From: Clostridia bacterium
GTDB lineage: Bacteria > Bacillota > Clostridia > Lachnospirales > Lachnospiraceae
Length of the DNA stretch: 64,000 bases
Direction of reading: 5' to 3'
NCBI GenBank assembly: GCA_910575245.1
Contig: CAJTEN010000003.1
Span: forward strand, 337,746 to 401,745
A program made the position numbers and the translations under genes. Shown piece after piece: positions 1 to 8,767 of this stretch; position 1 is the first letter of the stretch, and every line of letters begins with the position of its first letter. A model generated the notes under the pieces. The model saw only the letters and a list, made by a program, of their open reading frames with translations. It was not told the DNA's origin and ran no database searches.

Positions 1-265
1 TAAAACATCAGGGCACTCTTCCCTTTCAGATATGACATGACTTCTGATACGCTCATCTTGGGCGGTATTGCCACGTACATATGAATATGATCCACACATA
101 CTTCCCTTCAATAAGCTGTATCCCTTTCATCTCACATAATTTTTTGATGATCTCCACTAAATCCCTTTTATTGCTTCCATACATCACCTTTTTCCGGTAT
201 TTCGGGATAAATACAATATGGTACGTGCAATTCCACCGCGTATGTTGTATACTTTGATTATCCAT
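1..265 (-). pseudogene. tnpA: IS200/IS605-type TnpA transposase, frameshifted and cut by the window edge
   Basis: Y1 (HUH) transposase of the IS200/IS605 type, which transposes single-stranded DNA. The ATG at 265 follows an AAAGGAGGT ribosome binding site and the protein opens MDNQSIQHTRWNCTYHIVF, typical of the family. The frame reads well to about position 130 (KGIQLIEG). The expected continuation, VCVDHIHMYVAIPPK with the HUH-type HIH motif, lies in a different frame between about 120 and 1, so a single-base indel near 118-125 breaks the gene. The catalytic Tyr region lies outside the window. Probably inactive. Confidence 0.85.
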
Positions 266-371
266 TATGGATACCTCCTTTGATTTCTGTTGTGGTTGCG
301 AACCCACTTCATTATATCATTGGAGGTTTTTATTTTGGTACTCTAGGCAACGCTACGGCTTATTCCATTCT

Positions 372-388
372 CCCCATCTCAGATGGGG
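372..388. repeat. Hairpin at the presumed IS200 left end
   Basis: CCCCATCT, one base, AGATGGGG forms a perfect 8-bp hairpin about 105 bp upstream of the tnpA start. IS200/IS605 elements end in short subterminal hairpins rather than inverted repeats, so this is a plausible left-end structure. The exact element boundary is not defined. Confidence 0.5.
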
Positions 389-450
389 GATTAAAATACT
401 TTTTCATTTACGCTCATTTTTCAAATCCTCCATTGTCATCCATTATTTTA

Positions 451-745
451 ATGGCAGCCACTCAGTCGTTCAGAGCCGCCTCTGCTCCCTCATGATAAGT
501 CCGAGCAGTTCATCCCATCATGCAGACATACCACCTAGCCTCCCCTGCCAAACTTCATGGCAAACCCCCCCCCCCCCTTTCGCTACCATCCGCTAATAAT
601 ACGAGCCAGCCCCCAAAAAAGTTTCATTTCTCTTATCACCTACATCCGCCCCTCGCCTCCGGGCAGACCGCAGAGGCAAAGCATTATGCGCCTGTGCGGA
701 ATAAGATGTAAAGAATATATCTGTATACCAATGTGCTGCCCGGTT
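451..745 (-). other. Gene-free stretch: degenerate paralogue leader plus terminator-like hairpin
   Basis: No gene is seen between the IS200 end and the stop at 746. Positions 451-510 hold a decayed copy of the leader element found between the DUF6033-like genes (compare 1321-1376). Positions 668-699 hold the hairpin CCGCAGAGGC...GCGCCTGTGCGG, which also occurs after paralogues at 58106 and 58965. The leader probably once preceded another array member that was lost when the IS200 arrived. A run of C residues at about 565-580 is conspicuous. Confidence 0.5.
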
Positions 746-1294
746 TCAGCCTTTATCCATAAACGCATCAAACGCGCTTAGAATTTTCTGATACGATGCA
801 TAGCCCGCAAGATTGCGGCATTCATACTGCATCTTCATCATTTCTTCCGCAATGGCATAGAAATTCTTCTTTTCAGCAAAAGCGGTGGAAAAACTTTCTG
901 TCCCCTTTTCCGCCCCTGCCCCTATCCTTAATGCAGCCATGCCGTCCAGTTTCTTCTCGTCCACCAAGTACGCCGCCAGCGCATCTATTTCCGTTCTTGT
1001 CGCACTTGCCGGGTCTACCTTTGCAGGGTAGATCAACTGCTCATGCTCCTGCCCGTCCGCCGCCCTGGTGACAACCCGCATGATTGGATTTTCAGCACTA
1101 TACCCCTCTGCCTTATAAACTGTGACACAGCCGCCATCGGCCAATCCCCTTGAACACAGGCCGCCCATTACAAGAGTATGTACTCCGTTAAAGCTGTTCT
1201 GAAAATTGGATGATTCATTCCTTAATTTTGGGACTCTCCCTTTTTGAACGGTCATATAAGCGCCATTGTTTATGCCGTTTACATTCATTGACAT
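746..1294 (-). CDS. DUF6033-related array protein, left copy 3
   Basis: Protein of 182 residues, function unknown. The chosen ATG (MSMNVNGINNGAYM) follows GGAGGAAAG; a second ATG two codons on has better spacing. The N-terminus NVNGINNGAY resembles the short NGxxxxY openings of the neighbouring paralogues, while the middle (GGCVTVYKAEGYSAENPIMR) differs from them. No signal peptide or membrane segment is seen. It is the last of three genes downstream of the kinase/regulator pair at 3092-5240, with a leader element upstream at 1321-1376. The role is inferred only from context. Confidence 0.7.
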   Translation of the reverse strand: MSMNVNGINNGAYMTVQKGRVPKLRNESSNFQNSFNGVHTLVMGGLCSRGLADGGCVTVYKAEGYSAENPIMRVVTRAADGQEHEQLIYPAKVDPASATRTEIDALAAYLVDEKKLDGMAALRIGAGAEKGTESFSTAFAEKKNFYAIAEEMMKMQYECRNLAGYASYQKILSAFDAFMDKG

Positions 1295-1320
1295 CTTTCC
1301 TCCTTCCAAAAATCTTATCT

Positions 1321-1376
1321 GCAGCCCCTCTGTCATTCGGAACCGCCCATGCCCCCTTGCGGTAAGTCCGGGCATG
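1321..1376 (-). promoter_or_regulatory. Leader/intercistronic RNA element, copy 1
   Basis: On the minus strand the core reads GCCCGGACTTACC, then about 15 bases rich in G, then GGGCGGTTCCGAATGACAG. It lies just upstream of the gene starting at 1294 and recurs at 2230, 55674, 58050, 58909 and 59779. A 10-nt loop closed by a GC-rich stem is best preserved in the right-hand copies; here the stem is weakened. Confidence 0.7.
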
Positions 1377-1415
1377 ATCTTCCTTACTTCAAATTTTATA
1401 ACATTAGTACAGTTA

Positions 1416-2195
1416 TCAGATATTTCCCAACACATTACTGCTGTATGCACCAATCGTACTTTCATAAGCCATTGCTGCCGCCGACACCTGTGACCGGCTG
1501 ATGAAATGATAGTTTACAGCCGTATCGAGGCCACTTTTTTTCAGAGCATCTTCCATAAGCTGTTTATGATATTGCAGCTCTGTCCGTTCTCTGCGCTCCG
1601 CCGCTGCTTCCTGACTGCGTTCCAGACTTTCCCTCCTTTGTGCCGCCGCTTTCTCCCGTTTTGCTTTATTGATGGCATTCACTTCTGCCACACGTTCTGG
1701 AGAATCTGCGCAACCACCGATATAGGTAACATTTCCATCCTCATGTACAACTACCCCACACGGCTGATAATCAAGCCCCCGTGCCGCAAATGATGCCTTC
1801 AACATTGGAGTTGCATTAAAGAAATCATCAATCTTGCCCTCATAGTAAGCTGCTTTTTCCGGGTCATTTGCCATCTGTTCCAAAATGTTCGGTGCTATTA
1901 CAACATCATTGCCACTCATACTCTTTCCTGCCCGATCAAGGCTTTTCTGGTCTCTCCCGATGCTTTCATACCGCACATTTCCATATTTTTGTTTCAGATA
2001 ATCTTTGTATGCTTCCGTCCGCGACACAGAATCGCTTCCCGTAGTCTGCTTTACGGTGTCCGCAAAAGTATGTACATTTCCTGCTTTTGCATGGTTAATC
2101 TGTTGGCTAAAGTTGTTATTTGATACTTTCCCTGTTGCCTTACCCGGTGTATAGACAGGGTAATTTGCTGTTCCGTTAATTCCTGCTACCGACAT
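1416..2195 (-). CDS. DUF6033-like array protein, left copy 2
   Basis: Protein of 259 residues starting MSVAGINGTANYPVY behind GGAGGATATAGG. Features shared with its neighbours are an N-terminal Asn/Tyr-rich start, a FADTVKQT segment, the block IAPNILEQMANDPEKAAYYEGK typical of DUF6033-like proteins, and an Arg/Glu-rich coiled-coil stretch. Its last roughly 65 residues are almost identical to those of the gene at 2324-3067, and the identity continues into the 3' flank, which points to recent recombination or conversion. No export signal is visible. Function unknown. Confidence 0.8.
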   Translation of the reverse strand: MSVAGINGTANYPVYTPGKATGKVSNNNFSQQINHAKAGNVHTFADTVKQTTGSDSVSRTEAYKDYLKQKYGNVRYESIGRDQKSLDRAGKSMSGNDVVIAPNILEQMANDPEKAAYYEGKIDDFFNATPMLKASFAARGLDYQPCGVVVHEDGNVTYIGGCADSPERVAEVNAINKAKREKAAAQRRESLERSQEAAAERRERTELQYHKQLMEDALKKSGLDTAVNYHFISRSQVSAAAMAYESTIGAYSSNVLGNI

Positions 2196-2229
2196 CCTAT
2201 ATCCTCCATTGTTATCAATATTTTATTAA

Positions 2230-2283
2230 CAGCTCCTCTGTCATTCAGAGCCGCCCATGCCCCCTTGTGGTAAGTCCGGGCAT
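2230..2283 (-). promoter_or_regulatory. Leader/intercistronic RNA element, copy 2
   Basis: Second clear copy of the repeated element, 35 nt upstream of the gene starting at 2195 and directly after the shared 3' flank of the gene at 2324. The conserved part (GCCCGGACTTACC, GGGGGCATGGGCGGCTC) matches the right-hand copies; the stem is partly disrupted. Confidence 0.7.
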
Positions 2284-2323
2284 ATCCTGTTTTACTTCAA
2301 ATTTTATAACATTAGTACAGTTA

Positions 2324-3067
2324 TCAGATATTTCCCAACACATTACTGCTGTATGCACCAATCGCACTTTCATAAGCCATTGCCGCCGCCGACACCTGTG
2401 ACCGGCTGATGAAGTGATAGTTTACAGCCGTATCAAAACCACTTTTTTTCAGGGCATCTTCCATAAGCTGTTTATGATATTGCAGCTCTGTCCGTTCTCT
2501 GCGCTCCGCCGCTGCTTCCTCGGCAAGCTCCTGATACCGCACCCGTCTTGCCCGTTTTGCCGCCTGTTCTGCTCTCACCTTTGCTTCAATCTTTGCCCGC
2601 ACTTCCGGTTTCAGATCCCCGGTCACATATACATACCCCACACCTTTTTCATCAATACTCACGGCATAAGAAGACATCTCGAATCCATTCATTGACATTT
2701 CCGCCTTACATCTTGGAAGGTCATCGAGCCCTTTCTGGATTATTTTTTCATAATGGGCTGCTTTCTCCGGGTCGTTTGCCATCTTCTCTAAAATATTTGG
2801 AGCGATTACAATATTGTTATACCCCGCTATGCTTGCGCCGAAGTTGTCAATACTCCTTTGGTCATTACCGATATTTTTCACCATCACGTTTGCGCCATAT
2901 CGCTGTTTCAGATACTCCACATACTGCTCCTCCCGCGATGCGGAACTATTTTCTGCAGTCTGCTTTACGGTGTCCGCAAAACTGGTTTTCCCTGTGGCAT
3001 TATTTTTCTGCGCCTTATTCGCATACTGATATGCCGCCAACATATCATTTACTCCTAAAATGCTCAT
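2324..3067 (-). CDS. DUF6033-like array protein, left copy 1
   Basis: Protein of 247 residues starting MSILGVNDMLAAYQYANKAQ behind GGAAGGAG. It contains SFADTVKQTAE, IAPNILEKMANDPEKAAHYE and a basic/acidic helical region before a C-terminus shared with the gene at 1416. It starts 24 bp after the kinase stop and, unlike later array members, has no leader element in front, so it is probably co-transcribed with the LytTR/GHKL pair. Function unknown. Confidence 0.8.
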   Translation of the reverse strand: MSILGVNDMLAAYQYANKAQKNNATGKTSFADTVKQTAENSSASREEQYVEYLKQRYGANVMVKNIGNDQRSIDNFGASIAGYNNIVIAPNILEKMANDPEKAAHYEKIIQKGLDDLPRCKAEMSMNGFEMSSYAVSIDEKGVGYVYVTGDLKPEVRAKIEAKVRAEQAAKRARRVRYQELAEEAAAERRERTELQYHKQLMEDALKKSGFDTAVNYHFISRSQVSAAAMAYESAIGAYSSNVLGNI

Positions 3068-3091
3068 AATAATTCTTCTCCTTCCTGCTGA

Positions 3092-4531
3092 TTAACTTTT
3101 TACCATGACCGACAATGTGAATCTATTGCCTTTTACAATACAGTCCATATCGCCGCCATATTTTACTGCACATTTTCTGATATTCTTTAGCCCTATTCCA
3201 TGCACCTCCTTATCTTCTTTTGTTGATATGGGAAGGCCGCTTTCCTTGTCGAACAGTGCCATACCATCAAAGCTGTTCTCAATTTCTATAAAATACATAT
3301 TCTTCGCCCGAAAAGACCGGATCGTGATATAGGCTTCTGCATACGGCTGTTTCTCCCTCATTTTCATGCAGGCTTCAATCGCATTATCCAGCCCGTTGTT
3401 CAGAATAATCCCCATATCATAAGCCTTTATCGTAACGGCATCTGAAAGCATGAACCCCCTTGCATCCAGCTTAATTCCTTTTACCTTTTTTGCCGCATAA
3501 CGGAACTTGCTGCCCACCACCGCATCACTGACTGCATTGCCCGTATGCACCCTGCTGTCAAGCTGTTCCACCGACTGATACATACCCTCAAAATACTGCC
3601 GGATTTCCTCATCTTCCCCACTATACTTTTTCTGTATAAGGTTCTGCAGGACTGCCATGTGGTTCTTCATATCGTGCTTGACCGAGCGTACCCCGTCATA
3701 CAGATGCTCCATTTCCACCATGGAACCCTGCATCTGAGTGATCTGGTTTTCCAGTATGATCTTCTCCGCCCGTTCTTCCTGCAGAGCTGCCATGTTCTGA
3801 TAAATACGGAAACTGAACACGACAGCCCCAAGCAGCACAAGTGCTATCATGGGAATGATAAGGTATAGCGCCGGATATCTTTCATACAACAGCACCGGAA
3901 CGCCATCCGTAACTGTGATCATCAGCAGTCTCACAAGCACTGAAACCAACACGCCAGCCACGGCAGGGAGCAGATAGAAAACCACTTCCTTTTCCATCCC
4001 CTTTTCCCTGCAACGGTAACTCTTTACAATCTTCCTTATGGAAACAAAAAGCAGGACTCCTTCTATGGTTTCCACAAACGCAACGGAAAAGCAGGCCAGC
4101 GCATCTGCCGCCACAGGCAAGTATTCCGGCCATTCCATGCTGCTACCCGCCCCATGTACCAAAATGTCTATCAGTCTTTTCCCGATATAAAGAAAACTGT
4201 ACCCTGCCCAAAATGCCAGTTCACGCAAGGCGATAAACTGAATGGCCAGAAAGATTTTCAGCGGCATATTTCCCTTATACCAACCCACACAAAAAGCAAA
4301 TAAGGAAACGGTAGTAAAAAGCAACTCCACAATTAGCGTCACACTGTCTGTTTCACGGAATAAAGCCCCTTTGACAATCCTTATCAAAATCCACACAATT
4401 CCAGCTATCCACTGTGCATTCCTTAATCTGCACAGCTTTGGTTCCGCAAACCTGCCAAAAAAGAACTGGATGCAGTACCCCTCAAACAAATAAAGCGGAA
4501 TACTGAGCATCCCCATGATATATTCAGCCAT
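3092..4531 (-). CDS. GHKL-type sensor histidine kinase (AgrC/LytS-like class), left copy
   Basis: Protein of 479 residues. About six to seven hydrophobic segments fill residues 1-230. A coiled linker and a DHp-like helix with SVKHDMKNHM, whose His is the likely phosphoacceptor, follow. The C-terminal GHKL ATPase has an N-box (LNNGLDNAIEACMKM) and a G-box (KEVHGIGLKNIRK). The start overlaps the regulator stop by 8 bp, implying translational coupling. This architecture fits kinases paired with LytTR regulators, often peptide sensors; the signal here is unknown. Related to the kinase at 60563-61981. Confidence 0.88.
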   Translation of the reverse strand: MAEYIMGMLSIPLYLFEGYCIQFFFGRFAEPKLCRLRNAQWIAGIVWILIRIVKGALFRETDSVTLIVELLFTTVSLFAFCVGWYKGNMPLKIFLAIQFIALRELAFWAGYSFLYIGKRLIDILVHGAGSSMEWPEYLPVAADALACFSVAFVETIEGVLLFVSIRKIVKSYRCREKGMEKEVVFYLLPAVAGVLVSVLVRLLMITVTDGVPVLLYERYPALYLIIPMIALVLLGAVVFSFRIYQNMAALQEERAEKIILENQITQMQGSMVEMEHLYDGVRSVKHDMKNHMAVLQNLIQKKYSGEDEEIRQYFEGMYQSVEQLDSRVHTGNAVSDAVVGSKFRYAAKKVKGIKLDARGFMLSDAVTIKAYDMGIILNNGLDNAIEACMKMREKQPYAEAYITIRSFRAKNMYFIEIENSFDGMALFDKESGLPISTKEDKEVHGIGLKNIRKCAVKYGGDMDCIVKGNRFTLSVMVKS

Positions 4532-5240
4532 CAGCACCCACCCCATTCCTCAGATACCGCATATAGGCTTTTACAAACTCCCCATACTTTTCTTTTGCCA
4601 GATAAACATACTCCCCATTGTTCAAGATGACGCTCTCGCTGTCATACTCTGCCACATACACCATGTTCACCAGATATCCCCTGTGGCAGCGGTAGAAACT
4701 TTCCCCAAGCTGCCCTTCCATTTCGTTCATGGAAGCGTATGCCTCTATGATTTCCCCCGTGGTGTGTATCTCCACTTTTTTTCCCCTGCTCTCAACATAA
4801 AGGATGCTGTCCTTTTCCAGTGTAAAACTTCGGTTCCTCGTCTTTATGAATACCGTTTCCCACCGTTTGCTTTTCCTCTTTTCCATCTCCCGCTCCGCAC
4901 GGTGGAACACCTCCCGAAACTTATCTTCCTCAATCGGCTTTAACAGATAGTGGAATGCCGCCACGTCAAATGCCTCGAAAACATACTCCCGAATTCCCGT
5001 AATAAAGATCAGTATGGTATCTTCATCCCTCTGTCTAAGCCTTTTCGCCGTTTCAATCCCGTCTGTTCCATCCATCTGTATATCGAGGAATACAATGTCA
5101 AACTTCTTGTCGGTAGCAAGCAGCGCATCCCCCGTCTCATAAAGATCAAGGCATATCCCCACTTTCTCTTTTTCTATCAGTTCATTTATCTGTTCACGGA
5201 TGGCTTTCTCGTCATCACATATGGCTATGTTCAATCTCAT
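4524..5240 (-). CDS. LytTR-family response regulator, left copy
   Basis: Protein of 238 residues. The receiver domain starts MRLNIAICDDEKAIR and has the phospho-acceptor Asp in IVFLDIQMDGTDG. The C-terminal LytTR DNA-binding domain runs over about residues 130-235, with YRCHRGYLVNM typical of the family. An upstream ATG at 5261 is possible, but 5240 follows GCAGGTG more closely. The stop overlaps the kinase start. LytTR proteins bind paired direct repeats; a candidate site lies at 5354-5384. It probably controls the paralogue array downstream. Confidence 0.88.
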   Translation of the reverse strand: MRLNIAICDDEKAIREQINELIEKEKVGICLDLYETGDALLATDKKFDIVFLDIQMDGTDGIETAKRLRQRDEDTILIFITGIREYVFEAFDVAAFHYLLKPIEEDKFREVFHRAEREMEKRKSKRWETVFIKTRNRSFTLEKDSILYVESRGKKVEIHTTGEIIEAYASMNEMEGQLGESFYRCHRGYLVNMVYVAEYDSESVILNNGEYVYLAKEKYGEFVKAYMRYLRNGVGADG

Positions 5241-5353
5241 CACCTGCAATTCATTTCCCATGCGAGTGCTTTTCTCGCATTGAGCATTAGCTTCCCCACG
5301 GCAGCTCTTTTTACTTTTTATATCGGCAGAATTTTGGCGCAGTCAGCCACGAA

Positions 5354-5384
5354 GGAACGAAACCCTATTTGAAAGGGAACGAAA
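5354..5384. promoter_or_regulatory. Candidate LytTR binding site; rest of the 5262-5669 gap
   Basis: GGAACGAAA occurs at 5354-5362 and again at 5376-5384, a 22-bp period, which is the two-turn spacing used by LytTR regulators. It lies 115-145 bp upstream of the regulator start. The match to the published LytTR consensus is only partial. The remaining gap (5262-5669) has no gene. Its parts near 5425-5460 and 5550-5610 resemble 62820-62960 upstream of the second LytTR regulator. Confidence 0.45.
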
Positions 5385-5669
5385 TCTTTTTCTTTTCCAC
5401 AAAAAGTTCAAATCAACCCTAAAGTTTTTCGCCATTCGTCCGATATAGTGGCGGATGCCCCACAAGGTCTGCCGTGTAAGCATATTACCTCTTACTTCCC
5501 CGCTTTCCAAGTAATTTCCGTTATCAGTACGCCTGGCCTGCCTGGGAAAAAAGCAGACCGCCGCATATGGCGGATGAAGGCCATAGTGCGGCAGTTAGCT
5601 TTTGTATATTATCAGTTTACTATCATCAAAACAAATCTCTTATTACCACAATTTCAGCATCCGATATGA

Positions 5670-6425
5670 TCAGTTTTCCTCCGTGGCATAATCGCCGGAG
5701 ACATTGGGCTTATTTGCCTGCAGCAGTAACCCGGCTTCACTTTCCGAAACGGTTTTTATCTCTGCAATATTATGGTTTCCGTCTCTGCTGACAGCAAGGC
5801 ATATTCCCTTTTCATCCGTGTAATAAACAAAAGCCTTTTCACTGTCAACCAGTATCCTGATTTCATCACCGCCATAATACCAGCGGCCATCCTGACTATG
5901 ATAGGATACCCCATAGTTCTCATAATCCTTCAGCAGCTCCCCATTGCCCTTCCCGGTTCCTGCCTCCATCGCCACATTCGGTTCTGTACCTACAGACATA
6001 CCCTGAAAATACTCCTGCTTCCTCGTATGACGGTCATATACTTCCTGAGAGCATTCTTCGATACCGATAAGATTATTGTCTGCGTCACGCTTTGCTTCAA
6101 TATCCACCGTCCCTGTAAAGAAATTCGTAAAGCTGGCCCCTGCTGCCGGATCATTGAAGAAACGCACGATGCTCCCATTGTAGAAATAGCAGCCTGTCTT
6201 TTCATCATAAGCCAGCCCATATGCCTCATATACGGACCAGTCCACACTGCCGGGAATTTCCGCAGCGGACGGTTCCTTTACGGTTCCAGTGTCATAAGCG
6301 GGCATTGCAGACAGCAAAGTTCCATTCTGGACACCTGCGGCTGCATTTCCCGCACAGCCCGTAAGCATACAAATACTGATCAGGACAGATGCGGACAGGA
6401 TTCTTTTTGTCATTTTTAATTTCAT
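5670..6425 (-). CDS. Secreted lipoprotein with two repeated domains
   Basis: Protein of 251 residues. It has a basic N-terminus, a hydrophobic core and a lipobox MLTGC (Cys at about residue 24), so a lipid-anchored surface protein is predicted. Two related segments follow: YGLAYDEKTGCYFYNGSIVR and YGVSYHSQDGRWYYGGDEIR, each leading to a DADNNLIGI- or DGNHNIAEI-like end, suggesting a duplicated beta-rich domain. It lies downstream of the two-component pair at 6613-8680, separated by a terminator, with its own putative regulator boxes at 6497-6515. Probably a target of that system. Ligand unknown. Confidence 0.75.
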   Translation of the reverse strand: MKLKMTKRILSASVLISICMLTGCAGNAAAGVQNGTLLSAMPAYDTGTVKEPSAAEIPGSVDWSVYEAYGLAYDEKTGCYFYNGSIVRFFNDPAAGASFTNFFTGTVDIEAKRDADNNLIGIEECSQEVYDRHTRKQEYFQGMSVGTEPNVAMEAGTGKGNGELLKDYENYGVSYHSQDGRWYYGGDEIRILVDSEKAFVYYTDEKGICLAVSRDGNHNIAEIKTVSESEAGLLLQANKPNVSGDYATEEN

Positions 6426-6496
6426 CTGAAGTTCTCCTTTCTCTTTTTGATAGTTCTATCTTATCAAAAGTATTTGGAGTTTCCTTGTGGACTATA

Positions 6497-6515
6497 TGTG
6501 TTTTGTGTGAAGTTT
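6497..6515. promoter_or_regulatory. Candidate OmpR-type operator upstream of the lipoprotein
   Basis: TGTGTTTT (6497-6504) and TGAAGTTT (6508-6515) form an 11-bp-period direct repeat, about 72 bp upstream of the lipoprotein start. They resemble the better repeat TGTAGTTT x2 at 8723-8741 in front of the response regulator. Confidence 0.45.
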
Positions 6516-6564
6516 CCAAACAACGGATGTCGGGATTCGCCAACCATCCTTATGTTGAAAAGAA

Positions 6565-6591
6565 GGCGGCAGGCAAAATTGATATGCCGCC
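6565..6591 (-). terminator. Terminator of the two-component operon
   Basis: On the minus strand GGCGGCA, a 13-nt loop, TGCCGCC and then TTCTTTTC, 20 bp after the kinase stop. Confidence 0.6.
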
Positions 6592-6612
6592 GCCCCGTCT
6601 CTGATGCTTTTA

Positions 6613-8025
6613 TCAAAAATCAATACGAAAACATACGCCCTGTTCTGTATTCCTTATCTGGTAATCCGCTCCATGCTGTTCCAGAATCATCTTTACAATG
6701 TAAAGCCCCAGTCCGCTGCCGCCCGTCTGCCGGCTGCGTGACCGCTCCACACGGTAGAAAGCATCAAAGAGTTTTGGTATGTCACCCTCTGGCAGATGTA
6801 CCCCGGTGTTTTCTATGGAAAACTGTATTCTTCCGTTCTGTGAATGTGCCGTAATAAAAATATCCCTGCCCGCCGGCGAATAGTGGATTGCATTGGAAAA
6901 AAGATTATTTACCACTTTCCCCAGAAGTGCTTTGTCACCCCGGAGCATCAGCCCTTTCTGTAACTCCTCATGCCATTCCAGCCCCTTGCCTACAACCATA
7001 TCTTCAAACAGGCCATGCGCACTTTTTACCAGATCTGAAAAATCAAATGTTTCCTCCTGCAGAGTGTTTTCTGATGATTTTATTCGGGAAACGGTCAGAA
7101 TCTCCTGCACCATCCCTTCCATTGCTTTTACCACTTCAAGAGAACGGGCAAGATATTTGTCACGCTCTTTATATTTTCCAACATTCAGCAACATCCCTTC
7201 AAGCTGCCCCTTAATGACCGTGATCGGTGTTTTCAGTTCATGAGATACTGCCGAAAAGAAATCAAGCTGTGCCTGTTCCAGCATGCGCTCCCGCTCAATA
7301 TCCGCCTCCAGCCGGCTGTTTGCCTCCTGCAGGTCATTCAGCGACGAGGACAATTTCCGTGACAGTTCATTTAAGCTGTGCGCCAGTATGCCTAACTCAT
7401 CAGAACGTTCTTCCGTACAATCCCATGTAAAATCAAGGCCGGACATTTTTTCAGACACCCTGCTGATCTCTATGACAGGCTTTGTGACATACCGGGAATA
7501 AAGCACTGCACCAATGACCGAGAGGAAAACCGCCATGACCATCAGAGACGGGACTATGCTCCCAATAGTATCCGTCAATTGGCTTACCGGCTCTGCATTT
7601 CCGGCGACAGATAACGTATAGACTGTTTCCGAATCCTCAAAACGGAACAGATAACTGTGTGTTGCACCATACAGGGATGGCTCACCCTCAAAAACAATAC
7701 CATCATGAACCGCATCCGCGAAATCATTGTTATGTTGTGAAGGCAATGCAATTTCCCTGCCTGTTTCGTCATATAGCTGAAGCAACACAGTATTGTTCAG
7801 CAGGAATTCATCAAACAGGACTCCGCTCTCTGCCCCCGCAGTGCATTCCAGTTCAGAAATAAGGACATTGGCCTCCTTATCTAATGCGGCATCCAGATCT
7901 GTGCTGTATGTCTGTGGAACCAGCCATGCAATGAAGCCATAAGTAGCGGCACAGCACACCACCATCAGCAGGCAGGTCACAGCAAATATTTTAACAAATA
8001 AGCTATTTCTTATCTTCTTTTTCAA
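6613..8025 (-). CDS. HisKA sensor histidine kinase (OmpR-system partner)
   Basis: Protein of about 470 residues from a TTG start (LKKKIRNSLFVKIF), which overlaps the regulator stop by 23 bp and has GGGGAG upstream. TM1 is at about residues 8-35, then an extracytoplasmic sensor of about 130 residues, TM2 near 165-190 and a HAMP linker. The HisKA box is FSAVSHELKTPITV (phosphoacceptor His), the N-box VVNNLFSNAIHYSP and the G-box GGSGLGLYIVKMI. A complete, apparently functional kinase. The stimulus is unknown; it probably acts at the cell envelope, given the lipoprotein next to it. Confidence 0.88.
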   Translation of the reverse strand: MKKKIRNSLFVKIFAVTCLLMVVCCAATYGFIAWLVPQTYSTDLDAALDKEANVLISELECTAGAESGVLFDEFLLNNTVLLQLYDETGREIALPSQHNNDFADAVHDGIVFEGEPSLYGATHSYLFRFEDSETVYTLSVAGNAEPVSQLTDTIGSIVPSLMVMAVFLSVIGAVLYSRYVTKPVIEISRVSEKMSGLDFTWDCTEERSDELGILAHSLNELSRKLSSSLNDLQEANSRLEADIERERMLEQAQLDFFSAVSHELKTPITVIKGQLEGMLLNVGKYKERDKYLARSLEVVKAMEGMVQEILTVSRIKSSENTLQEETFDFSDLVKSAHGLFEDMVVGKGLEWHEELQKGLMLRGDKALLGKVVNNLFSNAIHYSPAGRDIFITAHSQNGRIQFSIENTGVHLPEGDIPKLFDAFYRVERSRSRQTGGSGLGLYIVKMILEQHGADYQIRNTEQGVCFRIDF

Positions 8026-8680
8026 TTTTGTACCCAACTCCCCGGATTGTTTCGATATAGTCAATGTCCAGCTTTTTACGGAGATTCTTGATATGTGTAT
8101 CAACCACCCTCTCATCACCATAAAAATCATATTTCCAAAGTTTGTTTAAGAAGTGCTGCCTTGAAAGCGCTTTCCCCTGATTTGTCAGCAGTTCCCTCAG
8201 CACTTCAAATTCCCTCTGTGTCAATTCAAACTCCACATCCCCGGCATAAACCCTGTAACCGTCCATATCCAGAGTCAGTCCCTTATAATGAATCAATGCG
8301 CCTCCTCCATTCTCTTTGGAGTCAGCCCGCCGGAGGACAGCCGCTATTTTCCGCAGCAGCACAGGCATGGAAAATGGTTTCGTGACATAATCATCCGCCT
8401 GCAGGTCCAGCCCTTTGATCTGGTCACCTTCGCTGCCCAGGGCTGTCAACATGATGATGGGAACCTGCGATTGTTTCCGTATCAGTTCACAAACGGTGAA
8501 CCCGTCTATTTTAGGGAGCATGATATCCAAAAGGATCAAGTCATAGGGATTATTGGCGAACCTATCCACAGCTTCTACGCCATCACCCGCAATATCAGCC
8601 TTATATCCTGCTTCCTGCAAAAATTCCTGCAAAAGCTCCTGAATATCCATATCATCTTCAACAATTAAAATATTCTGCAT
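8003..8680 (-). CDS. OmpR/PhoB-family response regulator
   Basis: Protein of 225 residues. The receiver begins MQNILIVEDDMDIQEL, with phospho-Asp in DLILLDIMLPKIDG and the conserved Lys in DDYVTKPFSM. The winged-helix domain ends with VVDTHIKNLRKKL and IETIRGVGYKIE. The ATG at 8680 follows GGAGGTGTTATC. It is the first gene of the operon with the kinase. The direct repeat at 8723-8741 lies just upstream, so autoregulation is likely. Confidence 0.92.
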   Translation of the reverse strand: MQNILIVEDDMDIQELLQEFLQEAGYKADIAGDGVEAVDRFANNPYDLILLDIMLPKIDGFTVCELIRKQSQVPIIMLTALGSEGDQIKGLDLQADDYVTKPFSMPVLLRKIAAVLRRADSKENGGGALIHYKGLTLDMDGYRVYAGDVEFELTQREFEVLRELLTNQGKALSRQHFLNKLWKYDFYGDERVVDTHIKNLRKKLDIDYIETIRGVGYKIEKEDKK

Positions 8681-8722
8681 GATAACACCTCCGCACTCCT
8701 TAGATATCATACCATACTTATT

Positions 8723-8741
8723 TGTAGTTTTTGTGTAGTTT
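8723..8741. promoter_or_regulatory. OmpR-type operator and promoter of the two-component operon
   Basis: TGTAGTTT occurs at 8723-8730 and again at 8734-8741, an 11-bp period typical of PhoB/OmpR-class boxes. On the minus strand it precedes a -10-like TATGAT (near 8706-8711) and the regulator start. Confidence 0.55.
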
Positions 8742-8767
8742 GCCAAAAGAGTATAAACCATTACTCC

